Shown here piece after piece: positions 17,196-25,686 of a stretch of DNA of 64,000 nucleotides. This DNA comes from Pseudobacteriovorax antillogorgiicola (GTDB lineage: Bacteria > Bdellovibrionota_B > Oligoflexia > Oligoflexales > Oligoflexaceae), in assembly GCF_900177345.1 (NCBI RefSeq), contig NZ_FWZT01000006.1, forward strand, positions 186,001 to 250,000, in the 5' to 3' direction. The notes under the pieces are model-generated. The model was not told where the DNA came from, made no database searches, and saw only the letters and a list, made by a program, of their open reading frames with translations. The translations under genes were made by a program, and so were the position numbers. Numbering within the stretch: the stretch's first letter is position 1; every line of letters begins with the position of its first letter.

Positions 17196-18445
17196 TGAAA
17201 TTCTACCTCATCACAATGATCATCTTGATGTGCTTTCCCCACCAGGCTTTGGCCCAGCAGGAAAGCACATCAGAAATCTCCAGCAGCTCTAAGGGCGAGC
17301 TAGGCTTTTACAACGTCTATGACCAAGACGATGGCAGCCAAAGTGAAGTTCTCTATTATGAGGAGGATACTCGTTTCAAAATGGGAGATGACTACACAGC
17401 CTGGACCCTTCATCTTAGGTTTCGCGTCCGCTATGACTTTCAAGATGAGAAAGCTCGCGATGCTTTAAGCCACCGTCATCTGAGCCGCGAACTACTATAC
17501 GCGAGTAAGGTTTTCGAATCCTCAAGCCTAAAACTTGGCTTACAAGAGCTGAACTGGGGTGAGTCGCTGATCTTCCCTATTATTGACTTGATAAACCCTC
17601 GGGATGTACTCTACCCTAAGGGCTTCTTAGATAGTGACTCCAAGCTTTCTGTTCCTATGATCAATTACGAGCTTTATAGCAGTTCGTGGGGTAATCTTCA
17701 GCTCATCTACATTCCTCTCAGCCGTGTCGGAGAGCTGCCTGAGGAGATCGGCGATTATGCTGTGGAAGAACAAGAAGAACTCAAACCGATCGAAGATCAG
17801 GAATTTGGTTTGCGCTATAAACTTCCCCTCGATTCGTTGGACCTAAAGCTCTATGCTTTACATCATCGCAATCGCGAACCAAGCTTTCGCTTCAAAGCCT
17901 TTAGCGATGGCTCTGACCTTGAACTAGCGACTCAAAAACTGACAAGTTTCGGTCTGAGTAGTTCAGTTGGTACTATGACCAGAGTCTGGAAGATGGACGC
18001 CAGACACACTCCAGATCAAGAACTATCGGGAATCGTACGTCGCAAGGAAACAAGAGACCTGACTCAGATAATGCTAGGCCTCGATCAAGCCTTAGGGGTC
18101 GACCATACCTTTGGCTTCGAACTACATTTCGATAATTGGGGGCTCATGCCAGAGGCATACAATGACAGCGCCTTTGCTAGCGAAGCAGATGTCGATGGCA
18201 ACCTTCTATGGGGAGGGCTCAACATTCGATCGAATTTCTTTGGCCAAAGCCTCAAGCCCCAGCTAATTCACTTCCAAGGAATCAACAACAACGACCGATT
18301 TAGCCGCTTTCAAATCGCAGGGATCATTGCTGACTCCTATCAAATTTCTGTGGAGTATCAAGAGAGCGAGGTAGCGAGTTCGAGTCCCAAATTCATATTA
18401 AACCAAGCAAAACGGTTTCTTACCGAACTTAAGATCCACTTCTAG
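17195..18445 (+). CDS. DUF1302-like outer-membrane beta-barrel protein
   Basis: 416 residues with a Sec signal peptide (FYLITMIILMCFPHQALAQ), starting at a GTG that overlaps the previous stop by one base. The mature protein has many alternating strands and ends in a phenylalanine (LTELKIHF), as outer-membrane barrels usually do. QELNWGESLIFPIIDLINP and DSKLSVPMINYE resemble the WGES...NP region of DUF1302-type proteins that accompany LolA-like carriers. It is probably the outer-membrane acceptor or channel of the exporter system. The DUF1302 likeness is from motif memory and not verified. Confidence 0.7.
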   Translation: MKFYLITMIILMCFPHQALAQQESTSEISSSSKGELGFYNVYDQDDGSQSEVLYYEEDTRFKMGDDYTAWTLHLRFRVRYDFQDEKARDALSHRHLSRELLYASKVFESSSLKLGLQELNWGESLIFPIIDLINPRDVLYPKGFLDSDSKLSVPMINYELYSSSWGNLQLIYIPLSRVGELPEEIGDYAVEEQEELKPIEDQEFGLRYKLPLDSLDLKLYALHHRNREPSFRFKAFSDGSDLELATQKLTSFGLSSSVGTMTRVWKMDARHTPDQELSGIVRRKETRDLTQIMLGLDQALGVDHTFGFELHFDNWGLMPEAYNDSAFASEADVDGNLLWGGLNIRSNFFGQSLKPQLIHFQGINNNDRFSRFQIAGIIADSYQISVEYQESEVASSSPKFILNQAKRFLTELKIHF

Positions 18446-18457
18446 ACCCTCACGTTT

Positions 18458-18475
18458 TGCGGGCGTCACCCCGCA
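18458..18475 (+). terminator. Hairpin after the barrel gene
   Basis: TGCGGG/CCCGCA, a 6-bp stem with a 6-base loop, 13 bases after the barrel stop. A TATTTTT run follows about 15 bases later. It marks the probable end of the synthase-carrier-barrel operon. Confidence 0.45.
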
Positions 18476-18668
18476 GACCCGGCAAGTGTCTATTTTTACA
18501 TATATAATCGGCAATTTAGGTTTTGACTGATCGCCTCACTAACAAGACTCCTTCTACACTTCGATTAATTTCCTATTTATTTCCGCATCTTGAGACGATC
18601 TTTTGGAACCCATCTTGGCCTAGCCTGTGCATAGCCTATAGGGAACTAAAAAAACGAGGATAAGCATC

Positions 18669-20177
18669 ATGAACTACCGAGCACTCTTGGTGGCGATTAT
18701 CACATTCATGCTGTCGGACTTGAGCCAGGGGAAGCCCCTAGGCCCTCACCTTTTCTGTGAGGCAAACCCAGATGCCCCAGCGTGTTCAGGCTCAGCGATC
18801 GCTTGCAAGTACTGTCACACAGGTCAGCCCCCGGCATTCAATGCCTATGGCCGATGCTTCCAACAATCTTTATTGAACAACGGTCAATTGTTTCCAGCAG
18901 ATAAGGATGCGATGAGCGCTGCGCTAAGCGCTTTTGGAGCTGAAGACTGTGATGAAGACGGTATGAGCAACCAAGATGAGATAAAGTTCGGAAGTCTTCC
19001 CGGAGATCCGCTAAGCATTGCGGCAAGTGACCCTTGCAACAATTACACTCCTGGAAGCACGGATCAGGCTCATCAAGTATGTGCCTATGATCAGGACTAT
19101 GTTTATCGCAAGGTATGGATCGACTTCTGTGGCGAATCGCCCAGTTTTGATGAGTATCAGGATTTTAAGAAGCTAGGAGCCGCTGAGAAAACCCAAGAGA
19201 TCGACAATGTACTTGATAAATGCTTGGACTCTGACCATTGGCTTGGCAAAGACGGAGTTGTCTGGGAAGTCGGTCACTATAAGATTCGTCCCGTTGGCTC
19301 TGTGAAGCTTGGCGAAGATGAAGGTCTTATCCCAATCGTCGATTACTATGCCGACTTCAACTTGTTTATGTGGAGCCAGATTGATGGTAACGATGCCAGA
19401 GAGCAGCTTCTAGCCGACTATACCGTAACTCGATCAGGGGGCAATGGCACCCCTACTCAATATACCAAGCAAGATCCCAATCGCCTTCTTGATGGGCAGG
19501 TGATGCAGGTGGAGCGGCGCGTTGGTCTCTTAACGACTTTCTGGAATCTAAGCTTTTACTTGAATTATACAGCAGTAGCTCGTGTTCTTGTTGCTCAGGC
19601 TTTTCGCGCCTATACTGGCATGAGCATGTCTAAGATGCAAGGCTTGAACCCACCACCTGTGGAAGACAGCCTCTACAAAGACTACGACTCAAAAGGGATG
19701 GAAAAGCCTGAATGTGCCGTGTGTCACACAACCATTGATCCACTAGCTTACCCCTTTCGAAACTACAATGGCCTGACCGGAACATCAGCTGTTCTTCAAG
19801 GCCAGAATGCTACGGGCTTATCAAGCGTTTCCAACCTCGGAGATGAAGAAAACCTGACACCACTTTCCTACTCCAAGCCTCGCCTTGAATTTTACGAAGA
19901 TGTGATGCCGGGAATATCAGAGATGCCGGAGGCTGGCTACATTATGGGCCAACGTGTGGAGAATCTCTATGAATGGGCTGAGGTGATGGCTAATAGCGAT
20001 CAGTTTGCTGCTAATACGGTTCGCGACTACTGGAAAGTCTTGATGGGCTCTGATGTTAAGAGCTATCAAGAAAAAGAATTCAAGCAACTGTGGCAAAACT
20101 TCAAAACGGGTCATAACTATTCCGTTGAGGCCATGCTTCGGGATCTTATTAGAACGGAGGCTTACGGTGTACCTTAA
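18669..20177 (+). CDS. Secreted protein with two CxxCH motifs, cytochrome c / DUF1592-like
   Basis: 502 residues with a Sec signal peptide (YRALLVAIITFMLSDLSQG). CKYCH at residues 46-50 and CAVCH at 349-353 are CxxCH haem c motifs. After the first, DCDEDGMSNQDE is a thrombospondin-3/EF-hand-like calcium site. The second is followed by TTIDPLAYPFRNYNG, which closely resembles the CxxCH-xxIDPLG(F)xFENFD segment of DUF1588/DUF1592-type proteins of planctomycetes and related bacteria. The family has no established function; a periplasmic or surface redox role is plausible. It opens a four-gene plus-strand operon (to 23324) with overlapping or near-overlapping genes. The haem assignments rest on motifs only. 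Confidence 0.7.
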   Translation: MNYRALLVAIITFMLSDLSQGKPLGPHLFCEANPDAPACSGSAIACKYCHTGQPPAFNAYGRCFQQSLLNNGQLFPADKDAMSAALSAFGAEDCDEDGMSNQDEIKFGSLPGDPLSIAASDPCNNYTPGSTDQAHQVCAYDQDYVYRKVWIDFCGESPSFDEYQDFKKLGAAEKTQEIDNVLDKCLDSDHWLGKDGVVWEVGHYKIRPVGSVKLGEDEGLIPIVDYYADFNLFMWSQIDGNDAREQLLADYTVTRSGGNGTPTQYTKQDPNRLLDGQVMQVERRVGLLTTFWNLSFYLNYTAVARVLVAQAFRAYTGMSMSKMQGLNPPPVEDSLYKDYDSKGMEKPECAVCHTTIDPLAYPFRNYNGLTGTSAVLQGQNATGLSSVSNLGDEENLTPLSYSKPRLEFYEDVMPGISEMPEAGYIMGQRVENLYEWAEVMANSDQFAANTVRDYWKVLMGSDVKSYQEKEFKQLWQNFKTGHNYSVEAMLRDLIRTEAYGVP

Positions 20178-20808
20178 AGTTTTAATCTTGGCCGTCGCTC
20201 TCAGCGCGTGCGAAATCAAGGATATGACATCGGAAGAACAAAGCACAAGCCCTGCTAGTTACGATAGCGCTGCTCTAGTCGGCTCGCCTAAGGCCGCAGT
20301 TAAGAAGCGTCGAGTTAATCAAATGCAGCGCAGTCTTAGTAAGATTCTAGGCATGACAAAAAACCAACTTTGTCTCGAACTAGGCAAAATCCCCTGTGGT
20401 GACTTAGTTCACAAGGTTAGTTTAGGAGGAATGGATGCCTACAGTAATAGCCAGTATGAATACGCTAGTCGCGAACCAGTGACAGCACCCATGGCTGTCG
20501 ATCGACTGGTTCTTGCTTCATGCTCAACGCGCGCATCCCTGGATATTGTAAACCCAGCACAAGGCGTTATTTTTAGAGATATCAATCTTACGGACGACGG
20601 TCGACTCAGCAAGGATCAAGCTTTCTATGATTCTATCAACCGTTTGTACCAAAGAGCCTTCCTACGTAATCCAACGGCCACAGAGGTTAAGGCCATGGAG
20701 GATCTCTACGTTGAGATCTACGAGGAAAACCCAATAGGAGCGGCACGTAACTGGGCTGTTCTAAGTTGCTATGTAGTCTTATCCAGCATTGAATTCCTGT
20801 TTTATTAA
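20167..20808 (+). CDS. Lipoprotein of the DUF1501/CxxCH operon
   Basis: 213 residues starting at a GTG that overlaps the previous stop by 11 bases, with GGAGG just upstream. This start gives a clean lipoprotein signal peptide (VYLKVLILAVALSAC). The frame also continues upstream inside the previous gene without a ribosome site. The C-terminal segment YQRAFLRNPTATEVKAME resembles the 'YRRxLxRxPT' region of planctomycete-style cytochrome-associated proteins. No CxxCH is present. It may be a lipid-anchored partner of the preceding CxxCH protein. Function unknown. Confidence 0.65.
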   Translation: MYLKVLILAVALSACEIKDMTSEEQSTSPASYDSAALVGSPKAAVKKRRVNQMQRSLSKILGMTKNQLCLELGKIPCGDLVHKVSLGGMDAYSNSQYEYASREPVTAPMAVDRLVLASCSTRASLDIVNPAQGVIFRDINLTDDGRLSKDQAFYDSINRLYQRAFLRNPTATEVKAMEDLYVEIYEENPIGAARNWAVLSCYVVLSSIEFLFY

Positions 20809-20820
20809 GAGGGGCATGAG

Positions 20821-22362
20821 ATGACAAAACCAATGAATCGAAGACAGCTTCTGACTAGGCTTAGTCTCCTTGGTTTGAGCCCAAGCTTGGCTCTGCAAGG
20901 TTGCATGAAGAACCAAAAGATAGACCTTCGAGGAGCCACTGGCACAAGTCTCGGCCTGGGAGCAGGAGCTGCCGGTCAGAAGCCAAGATTTTTATTCGTC
21001 TTCGGTGCCATGGGTGGTGCTTCTATTAACGATAGCTTTTTGGCCGTTCGCCAGTCGGAATCAGACTTCGCTAACGAGCTCAATACCTTCCCTGATCAGT
21101 GGGTAAAGTCAATTGAAGGCACGCACCTGCGGGCTGTCGACCTATCGATGAACGATATCGGCCCCCTACCCTTTCCTGTACGATCCAATCAGTCGCTTTT
21201 CGTACAAAAGCACTTTCGAGACATCATGGTAAGCACCATGGAACACTCAACCGTGAGTCATCCTCTTGGCCAGAAACGAATCCTAACGGGCAACGACGCC
21301 TGGAACGGTCGAACACTACAAGAGATCGTCGCATTGCAGTATGGCCAAGGCATGGCCCTTCCTAATGTCAATATGAGTTCTTTAGGCTTTGCTGAGCCTG
21401 GCAGCGATCGCAGCTTACCAAAAGATGCTGTGGCTGAGCTAGTTTCGAACCCTAACTTTTTTACGCTGGGGCTTCATGGTCACAAGGGGGTTCCTGGTGT
21501 TCCAGAAGGCAAGTTGGTGGATATCGCAAGGCGCTTCCGCCGTGATCTAGATCAGCAAAGTGACTTTTACAAAACTTTCAAAGGATCAGATAAGATACAA
21601 GAGTGGCTCCGTCTTCGCCAAGACAAGCAAAAGAAGATCGAAGCTCTCAATCTTATCGATCAGCTCAATCTTTTCGAAGAGACTAGTGACCTACCATTTT
21701 CTGATTTCGGCTTAAATCCAAATGTCAATGGCGATGCCATTCGAGAACTTTTTCCAGACCTGGGCGCCGATCCGTTGCAAACTCAGGCAGCTCTCGCCTA
21801 CATGCTGGTGAGCCAAGGAATATCCTCTGCTGTAACTATGGGCCTTGGGATGAACGTCACAATCAACGGCAACGATCTCGATAATCCTTTGCTAACGAAT
21901 ACTCCCACTGGTTTCGACTACTCACATAACGCCCATCGCGGCACTCAGGCTTTGCTATGGAACCGAAGTCTGGACATCATCGATCGCCTGATCACCCTTC
22001 TCAAGCGCACTGAGTTTGGCAATGAAGGTGAAAGCCTATGGGATCGCAGCTTGATTCTTATTGCCACTGAATTTGGTCGAGACAAATCAAGGCCGAAGGA
22101 TGCTGAGGAGTTCTCTTCTGGTCACCACCAGAATAATGGCATTACTGTCATTTCCCCTATGGTTAACGGAGGTCAGGTCCTAGGCGGAGTTGACCCCAAT
22201 ACCCTCTTAACCTACGGTTTTGATCCCGCAACCGGCAAGGCTAACCCAAATCGACAAATGACGGAAAAAGAAATCTTTGCTGGCATTCTTCAAGCACTTG
22301 GAGTTGACACTAGCGAGGCTAACCTGCCTGATATGAAAGCGATGAGAAAGGGGCTTGTTTAA
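20821..22362 (+). CDS. DUF1501-family exported protein with Tat-like leader
   Basis: 513 residues. The N-terminus has a twin-arginine-like NRRQLL, a hydrophobic stretch and a possible lipobox (LALQGC), so it may be exported folded and lipid-anchored. The body matches the DUF1501 family (alkaline-phosphatase-like fold): FLFVFGAMGG near the start, STVSHPLGQKR, and the C-terminal metal-site region LIATEFGRDKSR followed by SGHHQNNG. DUF1501 proteins are typically encoded next to DUF1592/DUF1800-type genes, as here. Their substrate is unknown. The stop overlaps the next start (TAATG). Confidence 0.75.
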   Translation: MTKPMNRRQLLTRLSLLGLSPSLALQGCMKNQKIDLRGATGTSLGLGAGAAGQKPRFLFVFGAMGGASINDSFLAVRQSESDFANELNTFPDQWVKSIEGTHLRAVDLSMNDIGPLPFPVRSNQSLFVQKHFRDIMVSTMEHSTVSHPLGQKRILTGNDAWNGRTLQEIVALQYGQGMALPNVNMSSLGFAEPGSDRSLPKDAVAELVSNPNFFTLGLHGHKGVPGVPEGKLVDIARRFRRDLDQQSDFYKTFKGSDKIQEWLRLRQDKQKKIEALNLIDQLNLFEETSDLPFSDFGLNPNVNGDAIRELFPDLGADPLQTQAALAYMLVSQGISSAVTMGLGMNVTINGNDLDNPLLTNTPTGFDYSHNAHRGTQALLWNRSLDIIDRLITLLKRTEFGNEGESLWDRSLILIATEFGRDKSRPKDAEEFSSGHHQNNGITVISPMVNGGQVLGGVDPNTLLTYGFDPATGKANPNRQMTEKEIFAGILQALGVDTSEANLPDMKAMRKGLV

Positions 22363-23324
22363 TGAATACTAGAAACACAATACTAGGACTGATTGCATTA
22401 ACTCTGACAGCCTGCTCAACCCTGGCTCAGTGGACGGCCCCTGACAAGGAAAAAAAATGGTCCCATACTAAAGAGTACCGACAGGCGGAAGGCTTATTTT
22501 GGAAATCATTCCACAGCGGACAGTATCAGAACATCCCCGGCTTACTTGAGCTTTTTAAACGCATCTATAGTGAAAATCCAGGGCACTACAAAGCGGCAGC
22601 TCGAATTGGTTTTCTTCATACATGGGCCTTATCGGAGAGGCGGCGAATGAAAGTGATTCCCGCGACGATCATCGACCATGCTAGTCTTTGTCAAAAATAC
22701 TTCAAAGAAGCCTATCAGCTTAAGGACGACCCTCGATACCTAGGATTCTGGGCCTCATGTACCCTCGCCGAAGCTGAGATTCACGGTCAGGAAAGAGATC
22801 TCCGCAAGGGATTCTTCATGATGAAGGATGCTATTAGCGATTGGCCTCAGTTTAATTACTTCACCGGCGGCTATGTTCTTAGTAATCGCAAAGCTGACGA
22901 TGACTTACTTGACCTAGCTATTGATTGGCAATGGAAAAACCTAGACGTTTGTACCGGCGAATCTGTAAACCGCGATAATCCAGATTACAGCCAGTACATG
23001 AACCAGGAAACAAAGAAAGGTGTAATGAGAGCTTGTTGGAACTCAAAAAAAGCTCCTCATAACTTTGAAGGTTTTTTCCTTAACATGGGCGACCTGCTCG
23101 TTAAAAAGGGCAAAGTTGAAACCGCCAAGAAAATCTATAAAAATGCCAAGCTATCGAAAAACTATAGCACCTGGCCCTATCGTCAGGTACTCGAAAATCG
23201 TATCGCTCAAGCTGATAAAAATGTCGAGGAGTTTCGTAAAGAATTCAAAGCGGGAGAGATCCCAGGCCACCCAATGATGATGTTTAACACATCATACTCG
23301 TGTATGGCCTGTCATCAGAAGTAG
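22362..23324 (+). CDS. TPR-like lipoprotein with C-terminal CxxCH
   Basis: 320 residues with a lipoprotein signal peptide (ILGLIALTLTAC). The mature part is helical with repeat-like pairs (YRQAEGLFWKSFHSG, YKAAARIGFLHTWAL, KVETAKKIYKNAKLS), suggesting a TPR-like scaffold. The extreme C-terminus is CMACHQK, a CxxCH at residues 314-318 of 320, which is unusual because haem c sites are rarely at the very end. The start overlaps the DUF1501 stop. It may assemble the other operon products at the membrane. Function unknown. Confidence 0.7.
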   Translation: MNTRNTILGLIALTLTACSTLAQWTAPDKEKKWSHTKEYRQAEGLFWKSFHSGQYQNIPGLLELFKRIYSENPGHYKAAARIGFLHTWALSERRRMKVIPATIIDHASLCQKYFKEAYQLKDDPRYLGFWASCTLAEAEIHGQERDLRKGFFMMKDAISDWPQFNYFTGGYVLSNRKADDDLLDLAIDWQWKNLDVCTGESVNRDNPDYSQYMNQETKKGVMRACWNSKKAPHNFEGFFLNMGDLLVKKGKVETAKKIYKNAKLSKNYSTWPYRQVLENRIAQADKNVEEFRKEFKAGEIPGHPMMMFNTSYSCMACHQK

Positions 23325-23336
23325 ACAGCAGCCCAT

Positions 23337-24593
23337 TTAAGAGCAGTCGTACCTGCTCAAGTAGCCATTGCCTGTAACCAGAACTGTTTTTCCATCGGAA
23401 CCACCAAAAGCGATGTTGGTGGTATTTCCGACCATGAGGTCACTATCAATCTTAACTAGATCTTGATTATAGACTTCTATTTTTTGCCCACTATGACTCG
23501 TTACCCAAAGATTTCCTAGAGCATCAATATCGATACCATCAGGGCCTTCGATATCAATTATGGCAACTGGATTCTCGACCCCAATCTTAGGTTCGTAAAC
23601 CAAATCAAATTGAATCACTTTGTTTTTGTCATTCAGAGCTAAAAAGAGCTTCCTTCCATCGAGACTAATGGCTAAGCCATTGGGGTTGACAGCTTCAAAC
23701 GCTGAGTTTGCATCGATCAGTAGCTCGGCGGTACTAGATCCATCTTGAATCACGTAAAGGCCATAGATTGGCTCATCACGAACCATGGGTCCACGGGTCC
23801 GATTGCCGAGTTCGTCAAGGTTATCATCACGATTGTAGCTGGGGTCGGTGAAGAAGATGTTACCACTAGCATCTTCAACTAGGTCGTTTGGTCCCCAGAA
23901 TGGAACCATGCGACCTTCACTTTCAACCATATCGACGACTGTCTCAATAGGGCCAGCTAATTCGCCGGTGACTTGCACTTTAAAAATGCCGTCGTTTTTG
24001 TCGAGAGAGTTAGGTTTGTCTCCAGCAAAAACAAGATCACCCTTCTGATCGACAATTAAACCGTTTGAGCCAGAACGTGGCAAGAAAATCGAACGCTGGT
24101 CGCCCTTTAGCAATACAATCCTTTTATTCTGAAAGTCGTTAAAGTCGGAGTAGAGCCAAAAACCATTTTCATGCCAAACAGGCCCCTCCAAAAAACCAAG
24201 GTCCATCATATTAAATTTCTGCCGCAGAGCTAGGGGTCTAGGTAAGCTAGGGTTGCCCTTGCTCAGACAATGCCCGGCGGCCCCACCTACCAGTTGGTCT
24301 TCGTCAAGGTCATCGATTTCAACATCTGGAGGAGTCTTAGGGCCAGGTGACATCTCTTCTGATGACTCTCCAGGATCAGCTGGCGGCATTTGGGCTACGA
24401 GGTCTTCAGTAGTCTCTTTTTCAGAGGCTTCAGGGGTTTCTGGCAACCATGGCTGAGGTGGCAATGAAGCATTCCCTTCATTGTTTTCGAGGCGATCCAC
24501 GTCGCGCTTTTGAAGCTCTTCAGACTGCTTGCAACTCGTAAGTGTCAAGAGACAGCAAGTTAAGATGATTGAGTTCCATAGGAAATAGTTCAT
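23337..24593 (-). CDS. Lipoprotein with SMP-30/gluconolactonase-type beta-propeller
   Basis: 418 residues from the ATG at 24593 (GGAG upstream); the frame extends 45 bases further without a ribosome site. Lipoprotein signal LWNSIILTCCLLTLTSC, then a 90-residue acidic, Pro-rich linker, then an SMP-30/gluconolactonase-like propeller: EGPVWHENGFWLYSD (the family's EGP start), SNGLIVDQKGDLVFA, WGPNDLVEDASGNIFFTDP, NPNGLAISLDGRKLFLA and GPDGIDIDALGNLWVT. These hold the usual divalent-metal Glu/Asn/Asp ligands. The family hydrolyses sugar lactones and other esters. The surface-anchored location is unusual compared with the cytoplasmic enzymes. It is convergent with the CxxCH operon, 12 bases apart. 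Confidence 0.85.
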   Translation of the reverse strand: MNYFLWNSIILTCCLLTLTSCKQSEELQKRDVDRLENNEGNASLPPQPWLPETPEASEKETTEDLVAQMPPADPGESSEEMSPGPKTPPDVEIDDLDEDQLVGGAAGHCLSKGNPSLPRPLALRQKFNMMDLGFLEGPVWHENGFWLYSDFNDFQNKRIVLLKGDQRSIFLPRSGSNGLIVDQKGDLVFAGDKPNSLDKNDGIFKVQVTGELAGPIETVVDMVESEGRMVPFWGPNDLVEDASGNIFFTDPSYNRDDNLDELGNRTRGPMVRDEPIYGLYVIQDGSSTAELLIDANSAFEAVNPNGLAISLDGRKLFLALNDKNKVIQFDLVYEPKIGVENPVAIIDIEGPDGIDIDALGNLWVTSHSGQKIEVYNQDLVKIDSDLMVGNTTNIAFGGSDGKTVLVTGNGYLSRYDCS

Positions 24594-24858
24594 AGTTTCG
24601 CTCCGCGAATTCAGTTCATTTTGAAGTAATTTCATCAATTATATTCAATTGAACCGAAATAGTCAGAGAGATTACGTTCAGCATGGGAAATTTCTTTTTA
24701 GGGCCTTTGAACGATTATTCAGTAAGTTTGAAGATTTCACCTATCTACGCCAAGGATCAAATATGATTTGGCTATGCAACGCTCTCATGGCATCCGCTAT
24801 TGAAACTTTCTCCCTTAAGTCTTAATAGCGACTGTAACGGAATGGTCAAACCTACAGC

Positions 24859-25455
24859 TTAGAAAAACGGGCATTTGCAAACTTTAGTTTGGCATTGATC
24901 CTGGTTATAATAGATTCGACTTCTCTCTCTGTCGCTTATGGTAACCTGTAGACCTGTTGTTTGATCCTTGTCGCAAAACGCACCAGCTCCGATTAGAAAG
25001 ACTGGGTCGATAAGGTCACCAACTTGAACTTCAAAGCTTAGATCTTTAGAGCCATCCTCACTTATTAGATCGAGAGTTTGCTCTTGAATCAATGATCCAT
25101 TTCTGATGTGTTTGATCAGTAGTTTATTGGCACAGCCGAACTCATTAAGTGATCCAGAGTTCATTTCTATAGTTTGGTCTTTCAAAGACTCAATGCGAGT
25201 ATAACCTGCATCATCGGTTTTGAGTCGATAGTTTCCTTTTGCACAGAAATATATATCAAAATCAAAGTCAACCCAGTCTTCGAATTGAAGCTCAAACTGC
25301 TCGAAGGGCTCGGACTCTGATGCTGGAGTGTTAGTTTCTTGTGGCGGTGTGACTTGAGACTCGGGTGTCAAATTCCTGTTGTTTGCCGAAAATTCCTCCT
25401 CTTTTTTACATGAAACTAGGATGCTCATCAAACCAACCAACAGTAAATACTTCAT
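24859..25455 (-). CDS. Small lipoprotein of unknown function
   Basis: 198 residues with the lipoprotein signal MKYLLLVGLMSILVSC, then a charged, Thr/Pro/Glu-rich linker (about residues 18-50) and a compact domain of predicted beta strands with several cysteines. FQLQFEDWVDFDFDIYF is strikingly aromatic and acidic. The C-terminus (CQTKVCKCPFF) carries a Cys cluster. I recognise no family. It is probably a surface or periplasmic lipoprotein; no operon partner is evident, with more than 230 bases on each side. Confidence 0.7.
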   Translation of the reverse strand: MKYLLLVGLMSILVSCKKEEEFSANNRNLTPESQVTPPQETNTPASESEPFEQFELQFEDWVDFDFDIYFCAKGNYRLKTDDAGYTRIESLKDQTIEMNSGSLNEFGCANKLLIKHIRNGSLIQEQTLDLISEDGSKDLSFEVQVGDLIDPVFLIGAGAFCDKDQTTGLQVTISDRERSRIYYNQDQCQTKVCKCPFF

Positions 25456-25641
25456 ATTTCACCCACATTCTATTGCTTTACAAGACTTTCGATCGTATGT
25501 AGGGGACAAAAGCAGAGGTCGTGTCCTCGCTCAGCCCCCAATATCGCGGAGTTGATGCAAATTGCACTCCCAAGCCAAAAAACCACCAATTCACAAAAAT
25601 GTGACGATGAATATACAGTGTTGGGGCTTAATTTTTGAGAG

Positions 25642-25670
25642 GAAAGTGCTGCCCTGGATAGGCAGCTTTC
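25642..25670 (-). terminator. Hairpin after the 575-residue secreted protein
   Basis: GAAAG-(TG)-CTGCC and GGCAG-CTTTC pair with a two-base bulge around a 7-base loop, just past the minus-strand stop at 25687. The minus-strand tail is CTCTCAAAAATT, a poor T-tract, so this is only a candidate. Confidence 0.35.
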
Positions 25671-25686
25671 TAATAAGCTCTGATAT

